From Tannerellaceae bacterium (GTDB lineage: Bacteria; Bacteroidota; Bacteroidia; Bacteroidales; Tannerellaceae), in the NCBI GenBank assembly GCA_021204405.1, contig JAJPZJ010000074.1, forward strand, positions 1-61,420: a stretch of DNA of 61,420 nucleotides, given 5' to 3'. Shown here piece after piece: positions 9,487 through 19,487 of the stretch. The notes under the pieces are model-generated. The model saw only the letters and a program-made list of their open reading frames with translations, had not been told where the DNA came from and ran no database searches. Positions within the stretch are counted from its first letter, which is position 1. Each line of letters starts with the position of its first letter. The translations under genes and the position numbers were made by a program.

Positions 9487-9855
9487 ATGAAATTTTTAGA
9501 AAATATTATCTGGCTGGTCTGTGGTGGTTTAGTGACCTGTATCGAATATTTACTAGCCAGCATCTTGCTAATGATTACGATTATTGGTATTCCGTTCGGA
9601 TTACAGACCATCAAACTGGCGTTACTGGCGCTATGGCCGTTTGGAAGTAAAGTAGAAGATTCAGGAAATGCGGGAGGATGCATTTCACTAATTATGAATA
9701 TCATCTGGATATTTATAGGAGGTATATGGATCTGCCTTACACACTTGGTATTCGGGCTACTTTTATGTCTGACAATTATAGGTATTCCTTTCGGAAGGCA
9801 ACATTTCAAAATGGCCGCACTGGCATTGAGTCCATTCGGTAAACGTATTTCCTGA
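9487..9855 (+). CDS. YccF-domain inner-membrane protein
   Basis: A 122-residue membrane protein made of two YccF repeats. Each consists of a hydrophobic segment followed by a conserved Gly-Ile-Pro-Phe-Gly motif: IGIPFGLQTIKLALLALWPFG (first half) and IGIPFGRQHFKMAALALSPF (second half). Three to four membrane segments are likely. The function of the family is unknown. It probably follows the M23 gene on one transcript. It ends six bases before the convergent M15 pseudogene, so the two 3' ends nearly touch. Confidence 0.85.
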   Translation: MKFLENIIWLVCGGLVTCIEYLLASILLMITIIGIPFGLQTIKLALLALWPFGSKVEDSGNAGGCISLIMNIIWIFIGGIWICLTHLVFGLLLCLTIIGIPFGRQHFKMAALALSPFGKRIS

Positions 9856-9860
9856 GGCTC

Positions 9861-10541
9861 TTATTGGATTAACGGATAGTTGGCACGCGCTTCATCGCGG
9901 GAGCAGGCATTGAAATGCCACTATTCATACAGGATTGTCCGGAAACCGGCTTGCCTCATCACCCGGCGAAGTAATTGCCGGTTACGGTAGGCCTCTTCTG
10001 TTATTTTTCCGGTAGCCACTAATTGTTCTTCGTTATTAATATGAGCCTCGTCTCCGAAAAAGTCAAACGGGGTCCCCATAGGCAAGGGGTTGCCATTTCC
10101 ATCTACAATAGTAAGATCTACTGCCATGCCGTAATTATGCAAACCTCCTCCATTAGCCGGATTACTTACATAGTTGGTTTTCCCGGTTACTTGGGCAAGT
10201 TTCCACATTTTCTTTTGTACTGATATAGGGCGCACGGCATCATATATCAGCAAGGAGTAAACAGGATATTCTTGTTTCAGGTAAAGTTGTGCTTTTGCCA
10301 GCATATAAGCAGTTATAGGGTGTAGCCAGGCTTTCGTCAGTCCATCATACAGTTGTTCACCCATAAAATTATCAGTAGTACTGTATTTGAGGGAAACCTG
10401 GATGGAAGGATCGAGTGTTGAAATATCCACCAATCCTTTTTCAGCCATTTCTTTATCCAGATCGCCGGCATACATACCAGACGGAAGAAAAAGAGCGAAT
10501 AACAATAATAGGTATATCTTCGTATCTATACGCATACACAT
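9861..10541 (-). pseudogene. M15 D-Ala-D-Ala dipeptidase (VanX/DdpX-like) with an in-frame stop
   Basis: The ORF encodes a signal peptide and an M15D domain with LLIYDAVRPISVQ, the zinc motif GGGLHNYGMAVDLT and a downstream DEAH. It ends at AGFRTILYE where a TAG (9921-9923) replaces the first Trp of the family-defining E-W-W-H motif. The same frame then reads WHFNACSRDEARANYPLIQ to a stop at 9861-9863, exactly the expected family C-terminus. The open product therefore has 206 residues instead of 226 and lacks the zinc-ligand His of the motif. TGG to TAG is the simplest origin. murI directly abuts upstream, so the two were co-transcribed. Confidence 0.9.
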
Positions 10542-11378
10542 TTATTTATCGATCGTAACTTTTTGCACCGCTATCGGATGACTTAAAAAGACTGTGGCGG
10601 CCTCCGAAAATTTCGTAGCCGACCCGGTGGTCAGGAAACGGGAGGTTCCATTGCGGGTTAGCCTGCTTTCCATTCCCGGATGACGCTTCAGGTAATCCTG
10701 CAGACTATTTGCCACATATTCACCCTGCGAAAATAAAGAGATACCCGCGGGTACATACTGCCTGATCTTATCTATTAAAAGCGGATAATGGGTACATCCT
10801 AATACTAATGTATCAATCTGCGGATCTTTAGCCAGTATTTCATCCAGGTTTTTCTTTATAAAGTAATCGGCTCCCGGCGAATTAAACTCATTATTCTCTA
10901 CCAAAGGTACCCACATCGGACAAGCTTGCCCAGTCACTTTTATATGAGGGAACATTTTTTTTATTTTCAGTGTATAAGAACGTGACGAAATCGTTTCTGC
11001 GGTGCCCAATACCCCGATATGTTTTGTATGGCTGACCTCATCCATTAATTCTACTGTAGGACGGATCACACCCAAGACACGCCGTTCCGGAGCCAGTTTC
11101 GGCAGGTTTTTCTGCTGGATGTTACGCAAAGCCTTTGCAGAGGCGGTATTACAAGCCAGGATTACCAATTGGCATCCTTCATCAAACAATTTCTTTACGG
11201 CCTGTAGGGTAAATTTATACACTACCTCGAACGAACGCGTCCCATAAGGTGCACGGGCATTATCTCCCAGATAAATATAATCATACCCAGGCATCAGTTG
11301 TTGTATTTTATCGAAGATAGTTAATCCACCATAACCGGAATCAAAAATTCCGATAGGTCCTTGTTGATTGGTTGCCAT
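10542..11378 (-). CDS. murI: Glutamate racemase
   Basis: A 278-residue cytoplasmic enzyme that converts L-glutamate to D-glutamate for peptidoglycan. Both catalytic Cys are in their motifs: LVILACNTASAKAL (about residue 77) and LVLGCTHYPLL (about 190). The N-terminal GIFDSGYGGLTIF carries the conserved Asp and Ser. The length is normal. The stop codon is directly followed by the ATG of the M15 gene, an arrangement that would couple D-Glu supply with D-Ala-D-Ala turnover. A terminator separates it from the Skp genes upstream. Confidence 0.95.
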   Translation of the reverse strand: MATNQQGPIGIFDSGYGGLTIFDKIQQLMPGYDYIYLGDNARAPYGTRSFEVVYKFTLQAVKKLFDEGCQLVILACNTASAKALRNIQQKNLPKLAPERRVLGVIRPTVELMDEVSHTKHIGVLGTAETISSRSYTLKIKKMFPHIKVTGQACPMWVPLVENNEFNSPGADYFIKKNLDEILAKDPQIDTLVLGCTHYPLLIDKIRQYVPAGISLFSQGEYVANSLQDYLKRHPGMESRLTRNGTSRFLTTGSATKFSEAATVFLSHPIAVQKVTIDK

Positions 11379-11403
11379 GCTACAAATTTAGTATAAAAAC
11401 AAC

Positions 11404-11435
11404 AAAAGGATGCCTCTTAGTTGAGACATCCTTTT
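11404..11435 (-). terminator. Intrinsic terminator of the Skp/bamA gene row
   Basis: A hairpin with 13-bp arms (AAAAGGATGCCTC / GAGACATCCTTTT, one mismatch) lies 26 bp after the last Skp stop on the minus strand and is followed there by a T-rich stretch. Confidence 0.75.
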
Positions 11436-11460
11436 GTATATGGGTATTTAATTCTTTTTA

Positions 11461-11955
11461 TTATAATCCCAGCTTCGTTCTTACGAAGGGAGTAGCATCT
11501 ACCGCATTGGTTCCAATATAAAGGAGTGCAGCGGGATCGATTACATAAGTATACCCTTTTTCCTGTCCTACTGCTTCAATGGCTCTCTGCAATCTTTCCT
11601 GAATTGGCTGTAGCAAATCCTGTTGTTTTTTCTGTACATCCTGTTGAGCTACCTGTACGAAATTTTCCAGACGGGTACGGATATCTTCGATCTCCTGCAT
11701 TCTTCTCAGTTTAATATTCTCAGTTAATTCATTCTGTTGTGCAATAAAGTCTGAATATTTTTTTTGATATTCATCCTGCATCTGTTGCATTTCCACTCTA
11801 TATTTTTCGTTCAGATCAGTCATTTGTTTTTCTATATCTGAAATTTCAGGCATGCTCATAAAAACGTCACTGGTATTTACATAAGCAATTTTCACTTCCT
11901 GAGCAATTACTCCTAACGGGAGCATCATAAACAACAAAACTATAAGTTTCTTCAT
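11461..11955 (-). CDS. Skp/OmpH-family periplasmic chaperone, copy 2
   Basis: A 164-residue exported protein with a signal peptide (1-18). The mature part begins EVKIAYVNTSDVFMSMPE, typical of OmpH, and has a long charged, Gln/Glu-rich helical arm (about 38-115) that would form the coiled-coil tentacles of the Skp trimer. It ends with a short beta segment (GYTYVIDPAALLYIG). Skp chaperones carry barrel proteins to the Bam complex, whose core gene is two genes upstream. A 27-bp tandem duplication sits 15 bp before its start codon. The frame is intact. Confidence 0.88.
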   Translation of the reverse strand: MKKLIVLLFMMLPLGVIAQEVKIAYVNTSDVFMSMPEISDIEKQMTDLNEKYRVEMQQMQDEYQKKYSDFIAQQNELTENIKLRRMQEIEDIRTRLENFVQVAQQDVQKKQQDLLQPIQERLQRAIEAVGQEKGYTYVIDPAALLYIGTNAVDATPFVRTKLGL

Positions 11956-11969
11956 TTTCTAATCTCTAT

Positions 11970-12023
11970 ATTATTATTATATTATTTGTTACTATTATTA
12001 TTATTATATTATTTGTTACTATT
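11970..12023. repeat. 27-bp exact tandem duplication in the Skp intergenic region
   Basis: Two identical 27-bp A/T-rich units (11970-11996, 11997-12023) fill most of the 109-bp gap between the two Skp genes, just before the start of copy 2. The duplication may change spacing of the leader. No coding sequence is affected. Confidence 0.85.
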
Positions 12024-12064
12024 CTTTTTTGTTTTTACATTATAAAGCGCACAAATGTAAGCAT

Positions 12065-12586
12065 TTATTTTGAATATCCTAGTTTAACCAACACTTCATT
12101 GCTGATATCGATTTTAGGAGAGGCAAAAATAATACTCATGGCCGATGCACGATCCAGGATCAATTGATAGCCTTTATCATCGGATATTTGTTTTACAGCA
12201 TTATAAATTTCATCCTGTATCGGACGCATCAGACTTTCACGTCTTTTATACAGTTCACCGTCAGGTCCAAAGTACTTACGTTTCAACTCCTGGGCTTCCT
12301 GCTCTTTTTGTACGATTTCCTCTTCACGTTTGCTTTTCATTTCGGCCGAAAGGAATACAAGGTCACTCTGATAGTTTTTATACATATTCTGGGCTTCCTG
12401 CTGTACGGCATCAATCTCGTTCTGCCATCTTACAGATATCTGGCTTAATTGCTCATTAGTCATTTCATAAGCCGGAATATTCTTCAGAATATATTCCATA
12501 TCAATCAAGGCAAACTTTTGGGCATTTCCTGCAAATGCACATAGTAACATTAAACAGCTTAGTGCAAAAAATCTTTTCATATCCAA
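12065..12586 (-). CDS. Skp/OmpH-family periplasmic chaperone, copy 1
   Basis: A 173-residue paralogue of the following gene. The signal peptide ends AGNAQ and the mature start is KFALIDMEYILKNIPAYE. A central coiled-coil arm (about 45-125, rich in Glu, Gln and Lys) and a C-terminal strand GYQLILDRASAMSIIFA follow. It lies 77 bp downstream of bamA on the same strand, the usual Bacteroidetes order, and would hold unfolded barrel proteins for BamA. Frame and length are normal. Confidence 0.88.
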   Translation of the reverse strand: MDMKRFFALSCLMLLCAFAGNAQKFALIDMEYILKNIPAYEMTNEQLSQISVRWQNEIDAVQQEAQNMYKNYQSDLVFLSAEMKSKREEEIVQKEQEAQELKRKYFGPDGELYKRRESLMRPIQDEIYNAVKQISDDKGYQLILDRASAMSIIFASPKIDISNEVLVKLGYSK

Positions 12587-12663
12587 TATACATTTTATTG
12601 TTTTTACCTTCTGACTATAAATATAGCAGAAGGTTTAGAACAGCAAGCCTAAATTACGTTAAA

Positions 12664-15324
12664 TTAAAATTCCTGTCCGATAATAAAGTGGAAATTGCTT
12701 CCGCTACGGCCACTACTACCACCATAATTAGGAGTATCGAACCCGTATGCCCAGTCAATACCCATCAACCCAATCATAGGCAGGAAGATACGCACACCCA
12801 CACCAGCAGAACGCTTCAGATCGAACGGACTAAAGCTCTTCACATCCTGCCATGCATTACCAGCTTCAACGAATACCAAACCATAGATGGTTGAAGAAGG
12901 TTCTAACAGGAACGGATAGCGCAATTCCATCGACAAGCGTGAATAGGCATATCCATAGGAGTTATAACCACCGTTACCAGCAATACTACCATTATCATAT
13001 CCTCTCAAACCGATTGTTTCAGTAGCATACGTACTTGAATATCCGCTCATACCATCACCCCCCATATAGAAGGTTTCAAAAGGAGTCTTTTTATGTTTGT
13101 TATACATACCCAGGAAACCATACTCTACACGTGACATCAATACAGGGGTTCTCTTTACATTCATAGAGGCCAGCGGAGAAAAGATCTTGGCTTTGAATTT
13201 CCATTTATGGTATTCAATGAATCTGAACTTTGATTCATCTTGATCGCTCATATTCGCATAATCTTTTCCATCCCACAACGAATAAGGAGGTGTTGCTGTA
13301 ACAGAAAGGGAGAATTGTGAACCATGGCGTGTATACAACGGATTATCAATAGAGTTACGTTGTAACATCAATTCCAGGTTAATATTATGACTGGTACCGT
13401 TGCTAACTAAGAAGTAGTCCCAGTCTTTCATCATATACAACTGGTAGTTCAATGTAGCCATAAACTGGAAATAGTCATCCGGCCAGTTCAAACGTTTACC
13501 ATATCCAGTAGCTATACCAAACATCTGGATGTATTTATCCGGATTCAATGCATATGAATAATCATAGCCATAACTTCCATAGCCATAATTGCTATAGCTA
13601 CCATAATAAGAATATGGATTATAAAAACTACCATATCCATAATTACTTAAGTAATTGGAACTAATATCTGTCTGTTTCGAAAAATAGGCACTTACCGAAA
13701 GCGTATTCGGGCGTTTCCCTCCAAACCAAGGGTCAATAAAGGAGATACTATACGCCTGATAATAACGACCGTTGGTTTGTCCGCTCAACGCCAGTGTCTG
13801 TCCTTCTCCCTGTGGAATAATACCTTTATATGTTTTAGGATTCAGGAAGTTCTTCATAGAGAAGTTTGTGAACTTCAAGCTTAATTTACCGATTACACCG
13901 GTTTGCCCCCAACCCGCTGAGAACTCAATCTGGTCATTTGCTTTTGAAACCAGATTATATTGAATATCAACCGTACCTGTTTCCAGGTCAGGCACCGGTA
14001 CCGGATTCATATTTTCAGGATCGAAATGTTCCATCTGGGCAATTTCACGAATGGAACGTACTAAGTCTTCACGGCTAAACAACATCCCCGGTTTAGTACG
14101 TAACTCACGTCTTACGATATCTTCATACAAACGGTCGTTACCATTAATAATAACCCTGTTAATACTTGCCTGCGGACCTTCCTGAATACGGATCTCAAGG
14201 AAAATAGAGTCATTGTCCACATCTACCTCCACCGGATCGGCACTAAAGAAGATATATCCATTATTATAATAAATATTTGCTACTGCATCTTCATCGGTAT
14301 TCAAACGTTCTTCCAGCTTTTTCTGGTTATATACTTCACCAGGTTTCATATTCAACACAGCTTCCAACAGCTCGGTTGCATATTTAGTATTTCCAACGAA
14401 ACGAATATCCTTCAGGAAGTATCGTTGCCCTTCATCTACAGTTAAGAAAACATCAACTGTTTTTTCATTAAAGTTAGCTACACTATCAAATACCAGAACA
14501 GCATCCCGGTATCCATGTTCATTATATTTAGCAATAATATTCTTTTTGTCATTCTCGTATTCTTCTGTTGTGAACTTTTTGGTACTGAACATCTCACGTA
14601 CACTGGTACGGAAGTCACGTTTAAGAGAGAATTTCTCATTGGTTTTCTTCATTGCTTTTTTCAAAGCACGGTCTGAAAGAGCTGAGTTTCCTTCAATATG
14701 GATCTGATGTATCTTGGTTTTTTCATTTTTATCAATATCAATATTGAGTATTACTTCATCTTCGTGTGCCAGATCATCTTTCTGTGTAATATCAACCTCC
14801 ACATTCTTAAATCCTTTCGCATCAAAATAGCGCTGTATCACAATTTTAGCACGGTCTACCAGGTTAGGAGTAATCTGGAAACCTTTTTTCAGATTCAGAC
14901 GTGCTTCCAGGTCTTCCCGTTCTCCCTTTTTAATACCGGAGTAGTGTACTTCCGAAATACGCGGGCGTTGTTTAAGCTGGATCTCCAGCCATACCTGTCC
15001 ATCTTCTATCTTGGTTGCTAAAATTTTTACATCAGAAAACAATCCGTGACGCCAGAAGCGTTTTACAGCAGTAGTAATCTCATCACCAGGAATACTTACT
15101 TCATCACCTACCGACAGGCCTGAAAATCCTATCAGTACAAAATCATCATAATTTTTGACCCCAGTAACCTGTATGTCAGCAATCTTATACTTTTTGGGAG
15201 TCAACGAATAGGATATAACCGGTACTTCTACCAGTGTTTCAACCAGGGTGGTGTCATTTTCCTGAGCAAAAATTCCACAGGCAATACTCAGGAAAATAGA
15301 AAACAACACAATTTTTTTGTACAT
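12664..15324 (-). CDS. bamA: BamA outer-membrane protein assembly factor
   Basis: An 886-residue Omp85 protein, the core of the machine that folds outer-membrane barrels. Residues 1-20 are a signal peptide. Five POTRA domains occupy about 45-450 (for example IADIQVTGVKNYDDFVLIGF, then IHIEGNSALSDRALKKAM). The barrel fills the rest and ends in Phe (IIGQEF), the usual assembly signal. An unusual Tyr/Gly/Ser/Asn-rich stretch lies at about 555-592 and is probably a surface loop. A conserved loop motif of the family (ATETIGLRGYDNGSI) is present near 770. Its neighbours are uppS 14 bp upstream and two Skp genes downstream, a conserved envelope cluster. The frame is intact. Confidence 0.95.
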   Translation of the reverse strand: MYKKIVLFSIFLSIACGIFAQENDTTLVETLVEVPVISYSLTPKKYKIADIQVTGVKNYDDFVLIGFSGLSVGDEVSIPGDEITTAVKRFWRHGLFSDVKILATKIEDGQVWLEIQLKQRPRISEVHYSGIKKGEREDLEARLNLKKGFQITPNLVDRAKIVIQRYFDAKGFKNVEVDITQKDDLAHEDEVILNIDIDKNEKTKIHQIHIEGNSALSDRALKKAMKKTNEKFSLKRDFRTSVREMFSTKKFTTEEYENDKKNIIAKYNEHGYRDAVLVFDSVANFNEKTVDVFLTVDEGQRYFLKDIRFVGNTKYATELLEAVLNMKPGEVYNQKKLEERLNTDEDAVANIYYNNGYIFFSADPVEVDVDNDSIFLEIRIQEGPQASINRVIINGNDRLYEDIVRRELRTKPGMLFSREDLVRSIREIAQMEHFDPENMNPVPVPDLETGTVDIQYNLVSKANDQIEFSAGWGQTGVIGKLSLKFTNFSMKNFLNPKTYKGIIPQGEGQTLALSGQTNGRYYQAYSISFIDPWFGGKRPNTLSVSAYFSKQTDISSNYLSNYGYGSFYNPYSYYGSYSNYGYGSYGYDYSYALNPDKYIQMFGIATGYGKRLNWPDDYFQFMATLNYQLYMMKDWDYFLVSNGTSHNINLELMLQRNSIDNPLYTRHGSQFSLSVTATPPYSLWDGKDYANMSDQDESKFRFIEYHKWKFKAKIFSPLASMNVKRTPVLMSRVEYGFLGMYNKHKKTPFETFYMGGDGMSGYSSTYATETIGLRGYDNGSIAGNGGYNSYGYAYSRLSMELRYPFLLEPSSTIYGLVFVEAGNAWQDVKSFSPFDLKRSAGVGVRIFLPMIGLMGIDWAYGFDTPNYGGSSGRSGSNFHFIIGQEF

Positions 15325-15338
15325 ATAACAGCTACTGT

Positions 15339-16082
15339 TTATAAGATTAATTGCTCACTTGTTTTACCGAACCGGCGTTCACGATCCTGATAATACAATA
15401 TAGCTTCATACAATTCTTCTTCTCTAAAGTCCGGCCAATACATATCAGTAAAATAAAACTCTGCATACGACAATTGCCATAGCAAAAAGTTACTGATACG
15501 TTTCTCACCACCGGTTCTGATCAACAGATCCGGATCTGGTATACCTTTGGTCGTAAGGTAGTCTGAGACAACTGCCTCAGTTATATCGTTGGGGGTAATT
15601 TTTCCATCTAAAATCTCTCTGGCTATCTGCTGCAGGGCATGCGTTATTTCCCATCTAGCCGAATAGCTGAGTGCCAGAACCAAGGTAGTTCCGGTATTGG
15701 AAGAAGTTTCCTCTATACATTGTTGTAATGTCTGATACGCTTCCTGCGGTAAACGTTCCAGATTACCAACAGCCATCAAACGCACATTATTTTTCATCAG
15801 GTCGGGCGTCTCCCGGTGAATAGCTGTTACAAGCAATGACATCAGGGTCTGAACCTCCGCTTGCGGACGGTTCCAGTTTTCTGTTGAGAAAGTATAAACC
15901 GTTAGGTATTTTAATCCCAGGCGCGAAACAGCCTCTACAATCTTACGTACGGAAACAACGCCCTCCTGATGTCCAAAGCTGCGGCCTTTTCCTCTTGCTT
16001 TAGCCCACCGGCCGTTTCCGTCCATAATAATTGCCACATGCTTGGGCAAACGGTCTTCATCTATGCTATCAAATAAAGACAT
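15339..16082 (-). CDS. uppS: Undecaprenyl (isoprenyl) diphosphate synthase
   Basis: A 247-residue cis-prenyltransferase that makes the C55 lipid carrier for wall and O-antigen synthesis from farnesyl and isopentenyl diphosphates. The catalytic Asp is in [16 protein letters not shown] (about residue 20). Further signatures are [21 protein letters not shown] and [18 protein letters not shown]. The length is normal. It lies five bases after the DUF6089 gene and 14 bp before bamA on the same strand, consistent with one envelope operon. The frame is intact. Confidence 0.95.
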   Translation of the reverse strand: MSLFDSIDEDRLPKHVAIIMDGNGRWAKARGKGRSFGHQEGVVSVRKIVEAVSRLGLKYLTVYTFSTENWNRPQAEVQTLMSLLVTAIHRETPDLMKNNVRLMAVGNLERLPQEAYQTLQQCIEETSSNTGTTLVLALSYSARWEITHALQQIAREILDGKITPNDITEAVVSDYLTTKGIPDPDLLIRTGGEKRISNFLLWQLSYAEFYFTDMYWPDFREEELYEAILYYQDRERRFGKTSEQLIL

Positions 16083-16087
16083 TCTTT

Positions 16088-16798
16088 TTAATATCTGAAA
16101 CTACTGTTACTATTTGCATTATTACAATCGTTATTTCGTGGTCCGAAATCCCAGGTAATTGAAAACAGTAGAAAAGAATACCAATCGTTATTCTTTAAAA
16201 AACTTCCTTTTATATGATAAGGATCTTTCAGGGAATCTTTTCCTTCCAGATTATCAGCAAACAGCTTCCGGAAAGAAAACTCACAACCCAGATTGATCCG
16301 GTTTTTCACTTTATATTTTACCCCTACACCCAACGGTATGTTAGGTCCGGCAAAAGTTCCGTCTCCACCGGGTGCCACAGTAAAACCCAGGCCCAGAAAA
16401 ATGTAAGGAGTAATTCGCTTCGTATTCAGATACCCGAACTGGTCACTATACGGAAAGAAGTTAAACTCCATCTGTCCTCCCAACTCGATCAGACTACGTG
16501 TAAAAGAGGTCTGAAGGTTATCCGGAAAAACGTTATCCAGTCCTTCCGTACTACCTGAAACCTGCCCCCACATCAGATTGCCTTTAAAGGCCCATCTGAA
16601 ATTAGCATTATAGCGAAATACAGCTCCTAAAGCGGGATTCATCCCTTTAAAAAGGGTATTCTTATTTACATCCCCCATATAGAAAGCACCTCCGGCCATT
16701 CCTCCTATTTCATACTTGTACTCCTGTGCCTGTGAAGAGAGGGATACAGTAAGAAATAAGAATAAGCAGCGTAAACGTTGAAAAAAAGTTGAAGTCAT
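16088..16798 (-). CDS. DUF6089-type outer-membrane beta-barrel protein
   Basis: A 236-residue exported protein with a signal peptide (1-24, ending SSQAQ). It then alternates aromatic and Gly-rich strands: [49 protein letters not shown]. The last part ([16 protein letters not shown]) ends in an Asn/Ser tail. This matches small Bacteroidetes barrels called DUF6089, commonly found directly before uppS-bamA, as here. The function is unknown; the position suggests an envelope role. Confidence 0.8.
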   Translation of the reverse strand: MTSTFFQRLRCLFLFLTVSLSSQAQEYKYEIGGMAGGAFYMGDVNKNTLFKGMNPALGAVFRYNANFRWAFKGNLMWGQVSGSTEGLDNVFPDNLQTSFTRSLIELGGQMEFNFFPYSDQFGYLNTKRITPYIFLGLGFTVAPGGDGTFAGPNIPLGVGVKYKVKNRINLGCEFSFRKLFADNLEGKDSLKDPYHIKGSFLKNNDWYSFLLFSITWDFGPRNNDCNNANSNSSFRY

Positions 16799-16874
16799 AA
16801 TTATGCACTGTTATATTACTACCCCTTTTTCCCTAACGTTAAAAACCTCACAAAATTATAATTTATATATGAAG

Positions 16875-18253
16875 TTATTTTTTAGAGAATCCAAGCCGGT
16901 TAATGCGTCCACGCCAGATCTGATCCAGCACATTCCCATTACGGCTTTCCTTTCCGCCAAAAATAAGCATATAATCATTATCATCTACATAGATCGAAGC
17001 AAAACCACGAGCCTTGTAAGCCTCCGGTAATATAACTAACGAATCGGCAGTGGCCCAGCTTACCCCTTTATCTATTGACACATACATGTCTTTTGTAGCT
17101 ATATTATCTTTGTCAATGCCACCTATCAGATAATACTTATCATCGTACAAGGTAAGCATAGCTCCTTCTTTTTGTTCAAAGAAATTAGCCCGGTCATCTG
17201 TGAGCTTCATCCATTCCAATCCGTCAAAAGTAGACCATGCGGTATTCAGCAATTCGTTATTTTCATCCCTGCCTGCAACCAGCATCAACCGGTAATAATT
17301 TCCGGATTATAGCTATAGTTATCTTCTCCGTAAGCGCTAAAACCAGAAACAGGAAAACCATTATTAATAGCCTCTCCTGTTTTCCATTCCAGGTCCATAC
17401 CCAGTGTGGCATATATTATTTGACCGCCTTCTTCAATCAGCGCTGCCACTGATTTAGCTTGTGTTTTATCATCAGCAGGATTTATGGCACCCAGTAAAGC
17501 TCTAACCCTAACTGAAGTATCCAGTAAATTCCATTCCTGTCCATTTCTTGAACAATACAAATTACCATCGGTTGCAGGAATAAAGAAATAATTATCCAGT
17601 ATTATTAATTGTTGCAGGTTCAGCAGGCTTGCAGGTAATCCACTTAAAGACAGTTGCTCCCACTGTAACTCATTGCTTACAGGAGAAGAGTAAAGTTGAT
17701 AGCCTGATGTATTAGAGACATACATCAGATACTGTTTTACCCCATTATTTTCAGCAACAATAACTTTCAGGTCGGTCAACGTTTGACTGATTACATTATC
17801 AGCATATAATTTCCATACCATACTGTCCGGATTGATCTGATGGATATTGACCTGTGCCATATAGGCTTTAGTTGTAATTCCATCGTACGCATGAGAGATA
17901 ATCTTTACAGCTTGGGAAAAGTCGACAGAATCAGTTTTGGTCGCATAAATAGTATCCCCACTTACTTCGGGTATTATTTCAACATACGAAGTACCTGCAC
18001 CGAAAGTAGTAGTACATAACACGGTGTCCAAAACTGTACCAAACGGCAAGGAATCCACATTATAAATAAGTCCATTCTGCTGATCTATAGTAAATTTAGT
18101 AGTTTTCAAAACGGCAATAGAGTCGTGTGATAGTGTAAAAGTGAAGACTCTGTAATCGGTCACCATATCATATTCCCTGATATTTGAATTCAGGCACAAC
18201 GACAAGATCAACAGCATCCAACCAGTAACGAGTAATACGATCTTATTTTTCAT
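16875..18253 (-). pseudogene. DUF6242-type (kelch-like) lipoprotein, frameshifted
   Basis: Two frames make one Bacteroidales DUF6242-like lipoprotein of about 459 residues. The N-terminal signal has a lipobox-like LSLC. The middle part reads like a small exported beta domain (TFTLSHDSIAVLKTTKFTID), followed by repeated strands that look like a kelch/propeller fold (QLSLSGLPASLLNLQQLI, FSAYGEDNYSYNPEIITG). A one-base loss in a T run at 17285-17288 changes the frame. The second piece continues LMLVAGRDENNELLN to LDQIWRGRINRLGF. About 100 residues before the shift and the second piece are both family-like. The function of intact members is unknown. Confidence 0.8.
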
Positions 18254-18365
18254 CAAAAAAAGAGATTTATTTCATATAAGCCACAAAAGTAGAAACATTT
18301 TTGGCTTTATACCTAAAGTAAGCTAATATTTATAATATTTTAGCGACAAAACCTATCAAACAATC

Positions 18366-19433
18366 CTATAGGGGAGTATAAATTGAGATAAGATGTTTTT
18401 TTGTGTTACCTGTATTCACAGAAACGGTATTGACCAATTTGGCATGGTACTCCGGAAGTAAAAGGGGTGCCTGTATCCCCTGGGATAAAACCGCCGGAGT
18501 AGTTTCTGTTCTTATTTCATCCCATATTCCTTGTTGTAAAAAATGATTTTGTAAAAAAGGTCCTCCCTCAACCAGTAAACTCTGCAGTCCCTCCCGGTAT
18601 AAAACAGTCAGCACCTGAGAAAGCACGTCTCTATCATAATCTATATGGAAATAAGAAATATTTTTTTTATTAGAAGCCCGCTGCCGGGTAAAAACCAATG
18701 TAGGCTGCTGTCCATCCAGCAAATGAAAAGATTCTGGAATAGACAAATCCCGGTCTAATACTACCCGTACTGGAGCCGCACCTGTCCAATGACGTACTGA
18801 CAAAGAAGGATTATCCAACAATGCTGTACGGGTACCCACCATAATAGCACTAACCCGCGAGCGAAGTTGATGTACCTGCCGCAAAGTTTCAGGAGAGGAG
18901 AGCAAAGCCGGTACACAACTATGATTCGAACGGTTATAATCCACAAAGCCATCTGCACTTTGCGCCCATTTAAGGATGACATAAGGACGTTTCTGCTGGT
19001 AGAAAATAAAAAATCCCCGGTTAAGATAAGTAGCCTCTTTCTCCATCACTCCGGTTATAACTTCTATACCGGCTTCCTTCAACATCCGGATACCCCAGCC
19101 GGCAACTTTGGCAAATGGGTCAACCACGCCAATTACCACGCGGGGTATTTTTTTCCGGATGATCAATTCAGTACAGGGAGGAGTTTTGCCATAATGCGAA
19201 CAAGGTTCCAGATTTACATATAGGGTTGAACGGCTTAGCAAAGAAGGATCTTTCACTGAAGCAATTGCATTCACTTCCGCATGGGGTCCGCCATATTTAC
19301 GGTGGAATCCCTCTCCTATGATCTTTCCATCATACACAAGTACAGACCCCACCATTGGATTAGGAGCCACCCTCCCCTTTCCGGCCTGTGCCACCATAAG
19401 GCAGCGAGCCATATATTTTTCCTGAATATCCAT
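18366..19433 (-). CDS. ribD: Riboflavin biosynthesis deaminase/reductase
   Basis: A 355-residue bifunctional enzyme for steps two and three of riboflavin synthesis. The deaminase half (1-145) has the zinc motif HAEVNAIASV (about 51) and PCSHYGKTPPC (about 77), with NPMVGSVLV for substrate binding. The reductase half (about 150-355) begins RPYVILKWAQSADGF and includes LLVEGGPFLQNHFL. The length is normal and the frame intact. It is divergent from prmC across a 54-bp gap that holds the prmC promoter. No FMN riboswitch is visible upstream. Confidence 0.93.
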   Translation of the reverse strand: MDIQEKYMARCLMVAQAGKGRVAPNPMVGSVLVYDGKIIGEGFHRKYGGPHAEVNAIASVKDPSLLSRSTLYVNLEPCSHYGKTPPCTELIIRKKIPRVVIGVVDPFAKVAGWGIRMLKEAGIEVITGVMEKEATYLNRGFFIFYQQKRPYVILKWAQSADGFVDYNRSNHSCVPALLSSPETLRQVHQLRSRVSAIMVGTRTALLDNPSLSVRHWTGAAPVRVVLDRDLSIPESFHLLDGQQPTLVFTRQRASNKKNISYFHIDYDRDVLSQVLTVLYREGLQSLLVEGGPFLQNHFLQQGIWDEIRTETTPAVLSQGIQAPLLLPEYHAKLVNTVSVNTGNTKKHLISIYTPL

Positions 19434-19441
19434 TTTTTATA

Positions 19442-19472
19442 TTGTATATTTCTTTATTTAGAACTATTTTTG
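19442..19472 (+). promoter_or_regulatory. Probable promoter of prmC-recX-comFC
   Basis: TTG (19442-19444), a 20-base spacer and TATTTTTG (19465-19472) fit the Bacteroidetes -33/-7 pattern. The predicted start of transcription is about 10 bases before the prmC ATG, so the leader is very short. Confidence 0.55.
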
Positions 19473-19487
19473 TAGTAAAATTTAGCT

